Assembly (NCBI RefSeq): GCF_010725485.1
Contig: NZ_AP022598.1
Location: forward strand, 3,658,001-3,722,000
DNA length: 64,000 nucleotides
Direction: 5' to 3'
DNA from: Mycolicibacterium parafortuitum
Lineage (GTDB): Bacteria > Actinomycetota > Actinomycetes > Mycobacteriales > Mycobacteriaceae
In this document: in pieces, positions 27,765 to 39,131 of the stretch
How the letters are laid out: the number at the start of each line of letters is the position of its first letter
How positions within the stretch are numbered: position 1 is the stretch's first letter
Translations under genes and position numbers: made by a program
Notes under the pieces: generated by a model
The model's database searches: none
Seen by the model: only the letters and a program-made list of their open reading frames with translations
What the model was told of the DNA's origin: nothing

Positions 27765-29312
27765 GTGAGCACGCAGCGGATCTTCGAAGAAGGCGACCCG
27801 GCCGGCCCGACCGTCGTCCTGGTGCAGGGACAGCCTGACACCTCCCGGGTGTGGGACGCGGTGGTGCCGCTGCTCGCCGACCGGTTCCACATCGTGCGGT
27901 ACGACAGCGAGCGCGGCAGCCGCTACGCCGACGACTTCGCCGCCGTCCTCGACAGCGTCACCGACGGTGCACCGGTCCACGTCCTCGCCCACGGCTGGGG
28001 TTCGGCCGGGGTCTGGCAGTACCTGACCCGGCCCGGTGCGGGGGCGCGCATCGCATCGCTGACCTCGGTCGCCGGGCCCAGCCCCGAGCACGTCGCCGGT
28101 TACCTGCGCAGCGCGCTGACACAGCCGCTGCGTCCGCGCCGCTTCGCCGGCGGCCTGGGCCAGCTCGCCCGGCTGGCCGTCACCGCACCCCGCACGGTCA
28201 CCGACAAGACCGCACGCATCAACCTGCGCGGCGCGGGGACATCCCGTCCGGTCGACGTCCCCGTGCAGCTGATCGTCGCGACCGCGGACCCGTACGTGAG
28301 TCCTCAGGTCTACGACGAGGTGGCCGCGTCGGCGACGCGGGTGTGGCGGCGTGACGTCAAGGCGGGCCGCGATCTCCCGACATCGCATCCGGCGGTGCTG
28401 GCCCGGGCGCTGACCCAGCTCGTCGAGCACCTCGGCGGCGCCCCGGCCGCGCGGGAACTGAGGCGCGCCGAGGTGGGCAGATCCCGAAAGACGTTCGGCG
28501 ACACGCTCGTCGCGATCACCGGCGCGGGTAGCGGGATCGGCCGCGCCACCGCGCTCGCGTTCGCCCGCGACGGCGCCGATGTGGTCCTGTCCGACGTCGA
28601 CGCCGCCGGACTGGAGGAAACCGCCCGGCTGGTGTCGGACGCGGGCGCGCAGGCGTACACCTACACCGTCGACGTCGCCGACGCCGCGGCCGTCGACTCC
28701 TTCGCCGAGCAGGTCTGCGCCGAGCACGGCGTGCCCGACATCGTCGTCAACAACGCGGGCGTGGGCCATGCGGGGTTCTTCCTCGACACCCCCGCCGAGG
28801 AATTCGACCGGGTGATCGACATCAACTTCGGCGGCGTGGTCAACGGGTGCCGGTCGTTCGGCAGGCGCCTCGCGGACCGCGGCACCGGCGGGCACATCGT
28901 CAACGTCGCGTCGATGGCGTCCTACACGCCGGTCAACGTGATGAACGCGTACTGCACGTCCAAGGCCGCGGTGTTCATGTTCTCGGATTGTCTTCGCGCA
29001 GAACTGGATTCGCACGGCATCAACCTGACCACGATCTGCCCCGGGGTGATCGGCACCAACATCGTCGAGACCACCCGGTTCTCGCTGCCCGAGGCGCGCA
29101 GCTACGACGTCGAGACGATCCGCGGCCGCGCACGGCGCGGTTTCGCGGTGCGCCGGGTCGGGCCGGAGGCGGTCGCCGACGCGATCGTCGCCGCGGTGAA
29201 GAGCAACAAGCCGGTGCGGCCGGTGACCACCGAGGCCTACCTCGTGTACGGCATCTCGCACGCCTTCCCGCAGGCGATGCGCAGCGCCGCCCGCGGCGGC
29301 AACATCATGTGA
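27765..29312 (+). CDS. EphD-like fusion: degenerate alpha/beta-hydrolase domain plus short-chain dehydrogenase
   Basis: A 515-residue protein collinear with M. tuberculosis EphD (Rv2214c, about 590 aa as I recall) but shorter. The SDR half (about residues 245-515) is intact: TGAGSGIGRATALA, NNAGVGHAGF, SMASYTPVNVMNAYCTSKAA (YxxxK) and ICPGVIGTNIV. The N-terminal hydrolase half lacks most of the lid, and its nucleophile elbow reads LAHGWGSAGVW, with Gly where epoxide hydrolases have Asp (HDWG). The usual catalytic His segment reads KAGRDLPTSHP. It should act as a dehydrogenase only. Its stop abuts the pepB stop with no gap. Confidence 0.85.
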   Translation: MSTQRIFEEGDPAGPTVVLVQGQPDTSRVWDAVVPLLADRFHIVRYDSERGSRYADDFAAVLDSVTDGAPVHVLAHGWGSAGVWQYLTRPGAGARIASLTSVAGPSPEHVAGYLRSALTQPLRPRRFAGGLGQLARLAVTAPRTVTDKTARINLRGAGTSRPVDVPVQLIVATADPYVSPQVYDEVAASATRVWRRDVKAGRDLPTSHPAVLARALTQLVEHLGGAPAARELRRAEVGRSRKTFGDTLVAITGAGSGIGRATALAFARDGADVVLSDVDAAGLEETARLVSDAGAQAYTYTVDVADAAAVDSFAEQVCAEHGVPDIVVNNAGVGHAGFFLDTPAEEFDRVIDINFGGVVNGCRSFGRRLADRGTGGHIVNVASMASYTPVNVMNAYCTSKAAVFMFSDCLRAELDSHGINLTTICPGVIGTNIVETTRFSLPEARSYDVETIRGRARRGFAVRRVGPEAVADAIVAAVKSNKPVRPVTTEAYLVYGISHAFPQAMRSAARGGNIM

Positions 29313-30839
29313 TCAGCCGTTCACGGAGATGTCCTCCAGCACCGCGAACATCGTCCGCGTCGGCACCCCGGTGCCGCCCTTTGGCGTGTAACCCCACGGC
29401 CCGCCCGAGTTGTACGCCGGCGCCGCGACGTCGATATGCGCCCATTCGACCCCGTCGGCGACGAACTCCCGCAGGTAGGTGCCCGCGACCAGCATGCCCG
29501 CATAGCGGGACCCGCTGACGTTGGCCAGGTCGGCGACCGTCGACTTCAGGTCGTCCTTCAATTCCTCGGGCAACGGCATCGCCCACGCGTTCTCGCCGAC
29601 CGACTGCGAGATCTCGGCGACCCGGTCGCGGAACTCGTCGCTGCCCATCACGCCCGGGGTGCGCGCACCGAGTGCGACGGTCTGGGCACCGGTCAGCGTC
29701 GACGTCTCGATCAGGTAGTCAGGTTCGTCCTCGCACGCCCGCACGATGGCGTCGGCCAGGATCAGCCGGCCCTCGGCGTCGGTGTTGAGCACCTCCACCG
29801 TGGTGCCGCCGTACTGGGTCAGCACGTCGCCGGGGCGCTGCGCGGTCGCCGACGGCATGTTCTCGGCCATCGGCACGTAGGCCACGACGTCGATCGGCAG
29901 GTTGCGGCGCGCGGCGAGCAGCACGGTCGCGATGACCGCGGCCGCCCCGCCCATGTCGGAGGTCATGTGGTGCATGTTCGCGGCCGGCTTGATCGAGATG
30001 CCGCCGGTGTCGAAGGTGATGCCCTTGCCGACCAGCGCGACCTTCTTGGCCTTGCGGCCGCCCCCGCGGTGCTCCAACCGGACCAGCCGGGGTGGGCGCG
30101 ACGAGCCCTTGCCGACGCCGACGATCCCGCCGAAGCCCGCCTTGGCGAGCGCCTTCTCGTCGAGCACCTGCACCGACAGCCCGGCGGCTTCGCCCAAAGC
30201 CTTTGCCCGCTTGGCGAATTCGTCCGGGAACAGGTGGCTCGGCGGGGTGTTGACGAAATCCCGGGCGGTCGCGACGGCGACGGCAACCGCCTCGGCGTGC
30301 GCCGCCGAATCCTTGGTCGCCGCCTTCGTATCGAGGGTCAGCGCGGTGACCTTGCGGATTCCGGTGTCCTTGGGGGCGGTCTTGTCGCTGCGGAACTCGG
30401 TGAACCGGTAGGCGCCGAGCAGCAGGCCCTCGATGGTCGCCTCCAGATCGATCGCCGACAGCGTGGTGAAGACGTTCTCGACACCGTTGATCGACCGCGC
30501 CGCGACCCCGGCCGCGCGCCGGATCGTCTCGGCCGGCCACTCGTCGCGGGCCTTGCCCAGCCCGACGGCCAGCACGCTGCCGACCGGCAGCGCCGGCACC
30601 ACGATGCGGGTCACCTGCTCACCACCGCCCTTGGCGCCCAATGCTTCGAGGGCGACCTCGATCTCACCGACCGCCTCGGCGTCGAGGAACGGGTTGTCCA
30701 CCACGGTGGCGCGTCCGCCGTCGTCTCCGGAACTCACCACCGGCACGATCAGGACCGACGAGGCGACCTTGCGCTTGGGCAGCGCGCTGGCGACGGCGAC
30801 GACAGGGGATTGGTAACCGGCTGAAGTGCTCACGGACAT
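29313..30839 (-). CDS. pepB: Leucyl aminopeptidase (M17 family)
   Basis: A 508-residue cytosolic M17 metallo-aminopeptidase that removes N-terminal residues and works as a hexamer. The metal-binding and catalytic blocks are present: [18 protein letters not shown] (Lys and Asp ligands) and [14 protein letters not shown] (Asp/Glu ligands and the catalytic Arg), with SDMGGAAAV between them. The N-terminal macrodomain-like part is normal in length. Convergent with the EphD-like gene (0-bp gap) and divergent from gcvT (31-bp gap). M. tuberculosis pepB (Rv2213) has, as I recall, the same place. Confidence 0.95.
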   Translation of the reverse strand: MSVSTSAGYQSPVVAVASALPKRKVASSVLIVPVVSSGDDGGRATVVDNPFLDAEAVGEIEVALEALGAKGGGEQVTRIVVPALPVGSVLAVGLGKARDEWPAETIRRAAGVAARSINGVENVFTTLSAIDLEATIEGLLLGAYRFTEFRSDKTAPKDTGIRKVTALTLDTKAATKDSAAHAEAVAVAVATARDFVNTPPSHLFPDEFAKRAKALGEAAGLSVQVLDEKALAKAGFGGIVGVGKGSSRPPRLVRLEHRGGGRKAKKVALVGKGITFDTGGISIKPAANMHHMTSDMGGAAAVIATVLLAARRNLPIDVVAYVPMAENMPSATAQRPGDVLTQYGGTTVEVLNTDAEGRLILADAIVRACEDEPDYLIETSTLTGAQTVALGARTPGVMGSDEFRDRVAEISQSVGENAWAMPLPEELKDDLKSTVADLANVSGSRYAGMLVAGTYLREFVADGVEWAHIDVAAPAYNSGGPWGYTPKGGTGVPTRTMFAVLEDISVNG

Positions 30840-30870
30840 TCACCCTACTGGGCCACTAGTGTGGTTCGCC

Positions 30871-31968
30871 GTGAGCGACAACCTGCTGGCCGGCCCTCTG
30901 GAGAACCGTCACCGCGAGCTCGGCGCGAGCTTCGCCGAGTTCGGGGGGTGGCTGATGCCGGTGTCCTATGCCGGCACGGTCGCCGAGCACACCGCGACCC
31001 GCACCACCGTCGGACTCTTCGACGTCAGCCACCTCGGAAAAGCGCTGGTGAAGGGCCCCGGTGCAGCCGAGTACGTCAACTCCGCGTTCACCAACGACCT
31101 GCGCCGCATCGGACCCGGCAAGGCGCAGTACACGCTGTGCTGCACCGAGTCGGGCGGGGTGATTGACGACCTGATCGCCTACTACGTCTCCGACGACGAG
31201 ATCTTCCTGGTGCCCAACGCCGCCAACACCGCCGCCGTCGTCGCGGCGCTTGCAGAACACGCCCCGGCGGGACTGACCATCACCGACGAGCACCGCTCCC
31301 GCGCCGTCCTGGCGGTGCAGGGGCCCAAGTCGACAGACGTGCTCGGTGCGCTCGGGCTGCCGACCGACATGGACTACATGGGCTACACCGATGCTCAGTT
31401 CGACGGCGTCGACGTCCGCGTGTGCCGCACCGGCTACACCGGTGAGCACGGCTACGAACTGCTGCCGACGTGGGACGAGGCGGGCACCGTGTTCGACGCG
31501 CTCGTCGACGCGGTGAAGGCCGCCGGCGGCGAACTGGCCGGGCTCGGCGCCCGCGACACGCTTCGTACCGAGATGGGCTATCCGTTGCACGGCCACGAAC
31601 TGTCGCTGGACATCTCGCCGCTGCAGGCCCGCTGCGGATGGGCGGTGGGATGGAAGAAGGACACGTTCTGGGGCCGCGACGCGCTGCTCGGCGAGAAGGA
31701 AGCCGGGCCGCGACGGACCCTGCGCGGCCTGCGCGCCGTCGGGCGCGGAGTGCTGCGCCCCGAGCTGACCGTGCTCTCCAGCGACACCGCGGTCGGTGTC
31801 ACCACCTCCGGAACCTTCTCTCCCACTTTGAAAGTCGGCATCGCGCTGGCGCTGATCGACACCTCGGCCGGCATCGCCGACGGCGACCGCGTCGCCGTCG
31901 ACGTGCGTGGTAGGCAGGTCGAGTGCGACGTGGTCAAACCGCCGTTCGTCGACACCCGCACGCGCTGA
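30871..31968 (+). CDS. gcvT: Glycine cleavage system T protein (aminomethyltransferase)
   Basis: GcvT transfers the methylene group from aminomethylated lipoyl-H protein to tetrahydrofolate, releasing ammonia. The 365-residue protein shows [17 protein letters not shown], the catalytic-region [26 protein letters not shown], the [10 protein letters not shown] strand and [20 protein letters not shown]. The C-terminal barrel domain is complete. I chose the GTG at 30871, about 8 nt after TAGTGT (30857-30862), a possible -10 for a nearly leaderless mRNA; upstream ATG/GTG options fall in the pepB promoter. Lipoate made by lipB/lipA in this window is needed for its H-protein partner. Confidence 0.94.
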   Translation: MSDNLLAGPLENRHRELGASFAEFGGWLMPVSYAGTVAEHTATRTTVGLFDVSHLGKALVKGPGAAEYVNSAFTNDLRRIGPGKAQYTLCCTESGGVIDDLIAYYVSDDEIFLVPNAANTAAVVAALAEHAPAGLTITDEHRSRAVLAVQGPKSTDVLGALGLPTDMDYMGYTDAQFDGVDVRVCRTGYTGEHGYELLPTWDEAGTVFDALVDAVKAAGGELAGLGARDTLRTEMGYPLHGHELSLDISPLQARCGWAVGWKKDTFWGRDALLGEKEAGPRRTLRGLRAVGRGVLRPELTVLSSDTAVGVTTSGTFSPTLKVGIALALIDTSAGIADGDRVAVDVRGRQVECDVVKPPFVDTRTR

Positions 31969-32011
31969 CGGCTGCGGGGTGTGCGCGGGAAAACCGCTGG
32001 CGCTCCGGTTA

Positions 32012-32017
32012 TACAAT
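32012..32017 (+). promoter_or_regulatory. Predicted -10 box (TACAAT) for leaderless ilvE
   Basis: TACAAT, within an A/T-rich run, ends 7 nt before the ilvE ATG. No ribosome site lies between, so the transcript likely begins at the ATG. Confidence 0.65.
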
Positions 32018-32024
32018 CGGCTGC

Positions 32025-33140
32025 ATGACTGAAGGCCTCGAGTTCACCGTTGATCGCGCTGCGAATCCGGCGAGCGACGAGGTACGGGCCGGCATCCTCG
32101 CCAACCCGGGCTTCGGCAAATTCCACACCGACCACATGGTGTCGATCGACTACACCACCGACAAGGGCTGGCACGACGCGAAGGTCGTGCCGTACGGCCC
32201 GATCGAACTGGATCCGTCGGCGATCGTGCTGCACTACGCGCAGGAGATCTTCGAGGGCCTGAAGGCCTACCGGTGGGCCGACGGCTCGGTCGTGTCGTTC
32301 CGGCCCGAGGCCAACGCGGCCCGACTGCGCGCGTCGTCGCGCCGGCTGGCGATGCCGGAGCTGCCCGACGAGGTGTTCCTCGAGTCGCTGCGACAGCTGA
32401 TCGCCGTCGACGAGCAGTGGGTGCCGCCGGCAGGCGGCGAGGAGTCGCTGTACCTGCGGCCGTTCATGATCGCGACCGAACCCGGGCTCGGGGTGCGGCC
32501 GGCCGACGAGTACCGCTACCTGGTGATCGGCTCGCCCGCGGGTGCGTACTTCCCGCGGGGCATCAAGCCGGTCAGCGTGTGGCTGTCCCACGAATACGTG
32601 CGGGCCTCGCCGGGCGGGACGGGCGCGGCGAAGTTCGGCGGCAACTACGCCGCATCGCTGCTGGCGCAGGCCGAGGCGGCCTCGCACGGCTGCGACCAGG
32701 TGGTCTGGCTGGACGCGATCGAACGCCGCTACATCGAGGAAATGGGTGGGATGAACCTGTTCTTCGTGTTCGGCAGCGGCGGCACCGCGCGGCTGGTGAC
32801 GCCGGAGCTGTCCGGTTCACTGCTGCCGGGCATCACCCGGAGTTCGTTGCTGCAGTTGGCAACCGACGCCGGTTTCGCCGTCGAGGAGCGCAAGATCGAC
32901 GTCGACGAGTGGCAGAAGAAGGCCGCCGCGGGGGAGATCACCGAGGTGTTCGCGTGCGGCACCGCCGCCGTCATCACCCCGGTGTCGCACGTGAAGTTCG
33001 GCTCCAGTGACGGCATCGCCGAGTTCACCATCGCCGACGGCGAACCCGGTGAGATCACCATGGCGCTGCGCGACACCCTGACCGGGATCCAGCGCGGCAC
33101 CTTCGCCGACACCCACGGCTGGATGACGCGGCTGTCCTAA
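32025..33140 (+). CDS. ilvE: Branched-chain amino acid aminotransferase
   Basis: A 371-residue fold-type IV PLP transaminase that interconverts Leu/Ile/Val and their keto acids; in mycobacteria it also finishes methionine salvage. Family blocks are [16 protein letters not shown] (here VLHYAQ), [26 protein letters not shown] with the PLP Lys, [12 protein letters not shown] and the GTAAVITPV phosphate-cup segment. The ATG at 32025 agrees with the family start and sits 7 nt after a -10 box. Its TAA is interlocked with the cobS stop within 33137-33140. Confidence 0.95.
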   Translation: MTEGLEFTVDRAANPASDEVRAGILANPGFGKFHTDHMVSIDYTTDKGWHDAKVVPYGPIELDPSAIVLHYAQEIFEGLKAYRWADGSVVSFRPEANAARLRASSRRLAMPELPDEVFLESLRQLIAVDEQWVPPAGGEESLYLRPFMIATEPGLGVRPADEYRYLVIGSPAGAYFPRGIKPVSVWLSHEYVRASPGGTGAAKFGGNYAASLLAQAEAASHGCDQVVWLDAIERRYIEEMGGMNLFFVFGSGGTARLVTPELSGSLLPGITRSSLLQLATDAGFAVEERKIDVDEWQKKAAAGEITEVFACGTAAVITPVSHVKFGSSDGIAEFTIADGEPGEITMALRDTLTGIQRGTFADTHGWMTRLS

Positions 33141-33868
33141 CGGACCGCCAGCCCGAGCGCGGCCACCGTCGTCGCGACCTCCAGCGCTGCGCCGAACACA
33201 TCGCCGGTGACCCCGCCGAATCGGCGCACGCAGTGCGCGACCAGTCCGGCGCCGACCGCCACGGCGACGATCACGGCCAGCGGTCCCTGCCACGGCCGCT
33301 CACCCACCAGCGCCGCCAGTGCGGCGACGGCCACCAGCCACGCGCCCACCACCCACCGGGGCTGGGTGCCCGCGACCAGCGTGCCCAGCGTGCTGCCTGC
33401 CGCCGCGGGGACCCCGCGCCGGCAGGCGGCCACCACCGCGACCCGGCCGGTGAGCACCGCGACGGCCACCGCCGCGGCGCCCGCCTGGCTGAACGCGACG
33501 GACTGCACCAGCACCGTGACCGCCACCGCGGCCACCGCGAACGGTCCGGCCCGCCCGTCGCGCATCACCGCCAGCGCACGCTCCGGCGGCCCGTAACAAC
33601 CCAACGCGTCGGTGGTGTCGGCCAGGCCGTCGATGTGCAACCCGCGGGTGACCAGCAGCAGCACCGCGACCGTCAGCGCCCCGGCGAGAAGGCTGTGCGC
33701 CCCGAACGCCCACCCGCCGAACCAGCACACGGCCGCGGCGAGGCCACCGAGCGCCGCGCCGGCCACCGGTAGCGCGGTCAGTGCGCCGCGTCCGATCACC
33801 GCATTCGCGCGCGCAGGTACCGGAAGAACCGTCGCGAACGCGAAAGCGCCTGCCAGCGAACGGAACAC
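33137..33868 (-). CDS. cobS: Adenosylcobinamide-GDP ribazoletransferase (cobalamin synthase)
   Basis: CobS is the membrane enzyme joining adenosylcobinamide-GDP to alpha-ribazole late in B12 synthesis. The 243-residue protein is mostly hydrophobic with several helices and shows [37 protein letters not shown] with the conserved HxDGxxD motif, and [12 protein letters not shown]. The GTG at 33868 follows the cobT stop by 5 bp, and the pair forms an operon with the DUF3043 gene. I trimmed a longer open frame reaching 34297, which mirrors cobT. Confidence 0.93.
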   Translation of the reverse strand: MFRSLAGAFAFATVLPVPARANAVIGRGALTALPVAGAALGGLAAAVCWFGGWAFGAHSLLAGALTVAVLLLVTRGLHIDGLADTTDALGCYGPPERALAVMRDGRAGPFAVAAVAVTVLVQSVAFSQAGAAAVAVAVLTGRVAVVAACRRGVPAAAGSTLGTLVAGTQPRWVVGAWLVAVAALAALVGERPWQGPLAVIVAVAVGAGLVAHCVRRFGGVTGDVFGAALEVATTVAALGLAVR

Positions 33869-33873
33869 GGGTG

Positions 33874-34929
33874 CTAGGCCTCGCCGATCCCGGCTTCCTC
33901 GAACGTCGCCATCGACGCGAGGGTGGCCACCGCGGCACGCAGCACCGGCAACGCGACCACCGCGCCGGATCCCTCGCCGAGGCGCATGTCGAGCTCGACG
34001 ATCGGCGACAGCTCCAGCTGCTGCAGCGCCAGGGTGTGCGCGGGTTCGGTGGAGCGGTGCCCGGCCCGCCACCACTGCCGGGCACCCGGCGCCAACCGGT
34101 CCGCGGCCAGCGCGGCGGCGGTGACCACCAGTCCGTCCAGCAGCACCGGCGTCTTGCGGACCGCGGCCTGCGCGCAGAAACCCGTCATCGCCGCGAGGTC
34201 GGCGCCGCCGCAGATCCTCAGCAGGGCAATGGGATCGGCCGACAGGCGGCGGGTGCGGTAGAGCGCGTCGCGAATCGCCGCGGTCTTGCGGGCCCACCCC
34301 GCGTCGTCGATGCCGGTGCCGCGGCCGACCACGGCCACCGGCTCCGAATCGGTCAGTGCGGCGATCAACGTCGTGGCCGGCGTGGTGTTGCCGATACCCA
34401 TATCGCCGGCGATCAGCAGGTCCGCCCCGGAGTCGACCTCCTCGTCGGCGATCGCGCGGCCCGCGTCGATGGCCTGCACCACCTCGCCGGGGGTCAACGC
34501 GTCCTCGACGGCGATGTTGCCGCTGGAGCGGCGGATCTTGTGGGCGCCGATCGCGGGGGACAGCGGCTCCTCGGTGTCGACGGCCATGTCGGCGACGCGC
34601 ACGGTGGCACCGGCCACCTCGGCGAGCACGTTCACCGCGGCGCCGCCGGCGGCGAAGTTGGCCACCATCGCCGCGGTCACCTCAGGCGGATACGCCGACA
34701 CCCCGGCGCCGGCCACCCCGTGATCCCCGGCGAACACGACGACCCTGGCGCGCTCGAATTGCTGTGGCGGGCACACTCCTTGGCAGGCGGACACCCAGAT
34801 CGACAATTCCTCGAGCCGGCCGAGCGCACCGGCGGGCTTGGTCAGCCGCAGCTGGCGCTGCGCCGCCGCGGCGGCGGCATCGGCATCGGGTACGGGAATC
34901 TCAGGAAAGTAGCCCACCTGCGGTGTCAC
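33874..34929 (-). CDS. cobT: Nicotinate-nucleotide--dimethylbenzimidazole phosphoribosyltransferase
   Basis: CobT makes alpha-ribazole phosphate from DMB and nicotinate mononucleotide, providing the substrate for CobS. The 351-residue protein has [17 protein letters not shown] (substrate pocket), [37 protein letters not shown] and [13 protein letters not shown], and ends with [18 protein letters not shown] including the catalytic Glu region. The GTG at 34929 overlaps the upstream DUF3043 stop by 4 bp (GTGA), so the two are translationally coupled. The adjacent cobS completes the lower-ligand branch. Confidence 0.95.
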   Translation of the reverse strand: MTPQVGYFPEIPVPDADAAAAAAQRQLRLTKPAGALGRLEELSIWVSACQGVCPPQQFERARVVVFAGDHGVAGAGVSAYPPEVTAAMVANFAAGGAAVNVLAEVAGATVRVADMAVDTEEPLSPAIGAHKIRRSSGNIAVEDALTPGEVVQAIDAGRAIADEEVDSGADLLIAGDMGIGNTTPATTLIAALTDSEPVAVVGRGTGIDDAGWARKTAAIRDALYRTRRLSADPIALLRICGGADLAAMTGFCAQAAVRKTPVLLDGLVVTAAALAADRLAPGARQWWRAGHRSTEPAHTLALQQLELSPIVELDMRLGEGSGAVVALPVLRAAVATLASMATFEEAGIGEA

Positions 34930-35621
34930 GCAACGGTGGAGCCACGCTCGACCCGCGGCCGCGGCGCCCGCATGCGGCGCAGCTGCGAAGCCCGGCTGGC
35001 GGCGTAAAAGCCGAGCTTCCAACCGGTTTCGGTGTTGTTCGGGAACTTCTGATCGGCCATCCGGTTCACCTTGCGGCCCAGGAAGAAGCCGTCGATCACC
35101 ATGATCAGCACGAGGATCAGCATCGCCGGAGACACCGCCGCCTGCACCTGAACCGACGGCACCGCCAGCATGATGAAGATCATCGCGAGCGCCGCAGGCA
35201 TGAACAGGCCCAGCAGATTTCGCCGGGAGTCCACGATGTCGCGCACGTACGCGCGGACCGGGCCGCGGTCGCGGGGCAGCAGGTAGGCGTCCTCGCCGGC
35301 CATCATCCGCTCGCGGCGCTCGTTCATCTCGGCGCGGCGCTCGGCGCGCTCCGCCTTGCGCTCCGCACGCGAGAGCTTCGGACGCTGCGCACGCATCTCC
35401 TTGCGGCGCTTCCTGGCCTCGGCGGTGGTCATCGGCGCCGGGGCCACCGGCCCGCGCCTGCGGGCCGCCTCGTTGCGCTTCGGGGTCGGCCTGCCCTTGG
35501 GTGCGGTACCCGCACGCGGCGCCCCCGCGCCAGTGGTCGCATCGTCGTTCGAGGCATCCTCGGCGGGAACGGAATCGCCCGGATCTCCAGCGTCGTCACT
35601 CTTGCGGCCCAGCAGTTTCAC
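34926..35621 (-). CDS. DUF3043 domain membrane protein (Rv2206-like)
   Basis: A 231-residue protein. Residues 1-120 are polar and charged (Ala/Asp/Pro, then basic stretches with [20 protein letters not shown], likely coiled). Two transmembrane helices follow ([18 protein letters not shown] and [19 protein letters not shown]), then a basic tail. The signature [20 protein letters not shown] fits DUF3043. The function is unknown. I chose the GTG at 35621, preceded by TAACCT at 7 nt; the open frame to 35720 mirrors the divergent gene. It is coupled to cobT by a 4-bp overlap. Confidence 0.88.
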   Translation of the reverse strand: MKLLGRKSDDAGDPGDSVPAEDASNDDATTGAGAPRAGTAPKGRPTPKRNEAARRRGPVAPAPMTTAEARKRRKEMRAQRPKLSRAERKAERAERRAEMNERRERMMAGEDAYLLPRDRGPVRAYVRDIVDSRRNLLGLFMPAALAMIFIMLAVPSVQVQAAVSPAMLILVLIMVIDGFFLGRKVNRMADQKFPNNTETGWKLGFYAASRASQLRRMRAPRPRVERGSTVA

Positions 35622-35628
35622 AGGCCCC

Positions 35629-35634
35629 AGGTTA
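35629..35634 (-). promoter_or_regulatory. Predicted -10 box (TAACCT) for the DUF3043-cobT-cobS operon
   Basis: On the minus strand TAACCT ends 7 nt before the GTG at 35621 with no ribosome site, suggesting a leaderless operon start. The divergent glycerate kinase has a matching box only 36 bp away. Confidence 0.5.
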
Positions 35635-35670
35635 CTTCTTTCGCACCCAGCGGACCCAATCCGCGCCGGA

Positions 35671-35676
35671 TAGTCT
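35671..35676 (+). promoter_or_regulatory. Predicted -10 box (TAGTCT) for leaderless glycerate kinase gene
   Basis: TAGTCT ends 6 nt before the GTG at 35683, with no Shine-Dalgarno sequence. Confidence 0.55.
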
Positions 35677-35682
35677 GCCGGG

Positions 35683-36783
35683 GTGACGGCCAGCGAGCTC
35701 CCCAGCAGAACTGTGCTCATCGCCCCCGATTGCTTCGGCGACAGCCTGACCGCGGTGCAGGCCGCCGACGCGATCGCGCGCGGCTGGCGCGCCTCGCGGC
35801 CCGGTGACGACGTGCGGCGCGCTCCTCAGTCCGACGGTGGGCCCGGCTTCGTCGACGTGCTCGCCGACCGGCTCGGGGAGATCCGCACGTCGACGGTCAG
35901 CGGTCCACTCGACGCCGACGTCGAGGCGCGCTGGGTGCTCGACCCCGCCCCGCCGGTGACCGCCTACCTGGAATGCGCGCAGGCCTGCGGGTTGGCGCTG
36001 CTCGGTGGACCCCCGACGGTGCACACCGCGCTCCAGGCGCACAGCAGGGGAGTCGGGCAACTCATCGCCGAGGCGCACGCCGCCGGAGCCGGCCGCATCG
36101 TGGTCGGGCTCGGCGGCAGCGGCTGCACCGACGGCGGGCGCGCGCTGGTGGAGGCGCTCGGCGGGCTGAGCGCGGCCCGTGAGCTGCTCGCCGGCGTCGA
36201 ACTGATCGCCGCCAGCGACGTCGAACACCCGCTGCTCGGGCCGATGGGCGCGGCGGCGGTGTTCGGACCGCAGAAGGGCGCCGACCCCTACACCGTCACG
36301 ATCCTCGAACAGCGACTGACCGGCTGGGCCGAACACCTCGACGCCGCCGCGGGCCGCCGGGTCAGCGACGAACCGGGAGCCGGTGCGGCGGGCGGCATCG
36401 GCGCGGCGCTGCTCGCGCTCGGCGGGCGGCGCGAATCGGGGGCCTCGATCGTCGCCGAGCACACCGGGCTTTCCGCCGACGTCGCCGAAGCCGACCTGGT
36501 GATCACCGGTGAGGGCCGCTTCGACGACCAGTCCCTGCACGGCAAGGTCGTCAGCGCGCTCGCCGCCGCCGCACAGGCCCGCGGCATCCCGGTCCTGGTC
36601 CTCGCCGGCCAGGTCACCCTCGCCGCATCCGAGCTGGCCGGCGCCGGGATCGCGGCGGCGCATTCCGTCACCGACCATGCCGGATCGGTGCACAAGGCGA
36701 TCGAGGATGCGGCCAACCAACTGGAAGGACTGGCCGCCGAGGTCGCGGCCAGATGGGACGGCAGCGGCAGAAGTGAGGAATAG
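35683..36783 (+). CDS. Glycerate kinase (GlxK/GarK family)
   Basis: A 366-residue protein of the type I glycerate kinase family, which phosphorylates D-glycerate to 2- or 3-phosphoglycerate. Characteristic blocks are [20 protein letters not shown] (usually PDSFKGSL, here PDCFGDSL), the [20 protein letters not shown] active-site loop, [20 protein letters not shown] and [18 protein letters not shown]. The substitution of Lys in the N-terminal loop (FGDSL for FKGSL) may alter substrate use. Rv2205c is, as I recall, the equivalent gene. It is divergent from the DUF3043 operon across 61 bp. Confidence 0.9.
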   Translation: MTASELPSRTVLIAPDCFGDSLTAVQAADAIARGWRASRPGDDVRRAPQSDGGPGFVDVLADRLGEIRTSTVSGPLDADVEARWVLDPAPPVTAYLECAQACGLALLGGPPTVHTALQAHSRGVGQLIAEAHAAGAGRIVVGLGGSGCTDGGRALVEALGGLSAARELLAGVELIAASDVEHPLLGPMGAAAVFGPQKGADPYTVTILEQRLTGWAEHLDAAAGRRVSDEPGAGAAGGIGAALLALGGRRESGASIVAEHTGLSADVAEADLVITGEGRFDDQSLHGKVVSALAAAAQARGIPVLVLAGQVTLAASELAGAGIAAAHSVTDHAGSVHKAIEDAANQLEGLAAEVAARWDGSGRSEE

Positions 36784-36874
36784 GGGCGGAACCAGGTACC
36801 GTTGATGCAGTGGGGCCCGCCCCGATCGCGGGGGCGACCCGGCTCCACTCACGTACATCCACACGGGAGATTCC

Positions 36875-37252
36875 ATGACTGTTCAGGACGAGTCGGCTGT
36901 GCAGGCTGGCCAGACCACCGAGGCTGCGCACGGCGTGACCCTGACGGATGCTGCGGCCGCCAAGGCGAAGGCGCTGCTCGACCAGGAGGGTCGCGACGAC
37001 CTCGCCCTGCGTATCGCCGTGCAGCCGGGCGGTTGCGCCGGCCTGCGCTACAACCTGTTCTTCGACGACCGCACGCTCGACGGTGACCTCACCGTCGACT
37101 TCGCCGGTGTCGAGCTGACCGTCGACCGGATGAGCGCCCCCTACGTGCAGGGCGCGACGATCGACTTCGTCGACACCATCGAGAAGCAGGGCTTCACGAT
37201 CGACAACCCGAACGCGACGGGCTCCTGCGCCTGCGGCGACTCGTTCAACTGA
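36875..37252 (+). CDS. A-type iron-sulfur carrier/insertion protein (ErpA/IscA family, Rv2204c-like)
   Basis: A 125-residue HesB/IscA/ErpA-type protein that passes Fe-S clusters to apo-enzymes. The three cluster-ligating cysteines are present: one in QPGGCAGLRYNLFFDD (about residue 51) and two in the C-terminal GSCACGDSFN. The N-terminal 20 residues are a variable extension. The ATG at 36875 has a GGGAGATT site. Fe-S clients in the window include LipA and the Rieske protein QcrA, though nothing links them directly. It is convergent with the Rv2203-like gene across 13 bp. Confidence 0.92.
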   Translation: MTVQDESAVQAGQTTEAAHGVTLTDAAAAKAKALLDQEGRDDLALRIAVQPGGCAGLRYNLFFDDRTLDGDLTVDFAGVELTVDRMSAPYVQGATIDFVDTIEKQGFTIDNPNATGSCACGDSFN

Positions 37253-37265
37253 CGAGCCGCGGCGC

Positions 37266-39118
<1,853 letters not shown>

Positions 39119-39131
39119 GCGCCGCGGCGAT

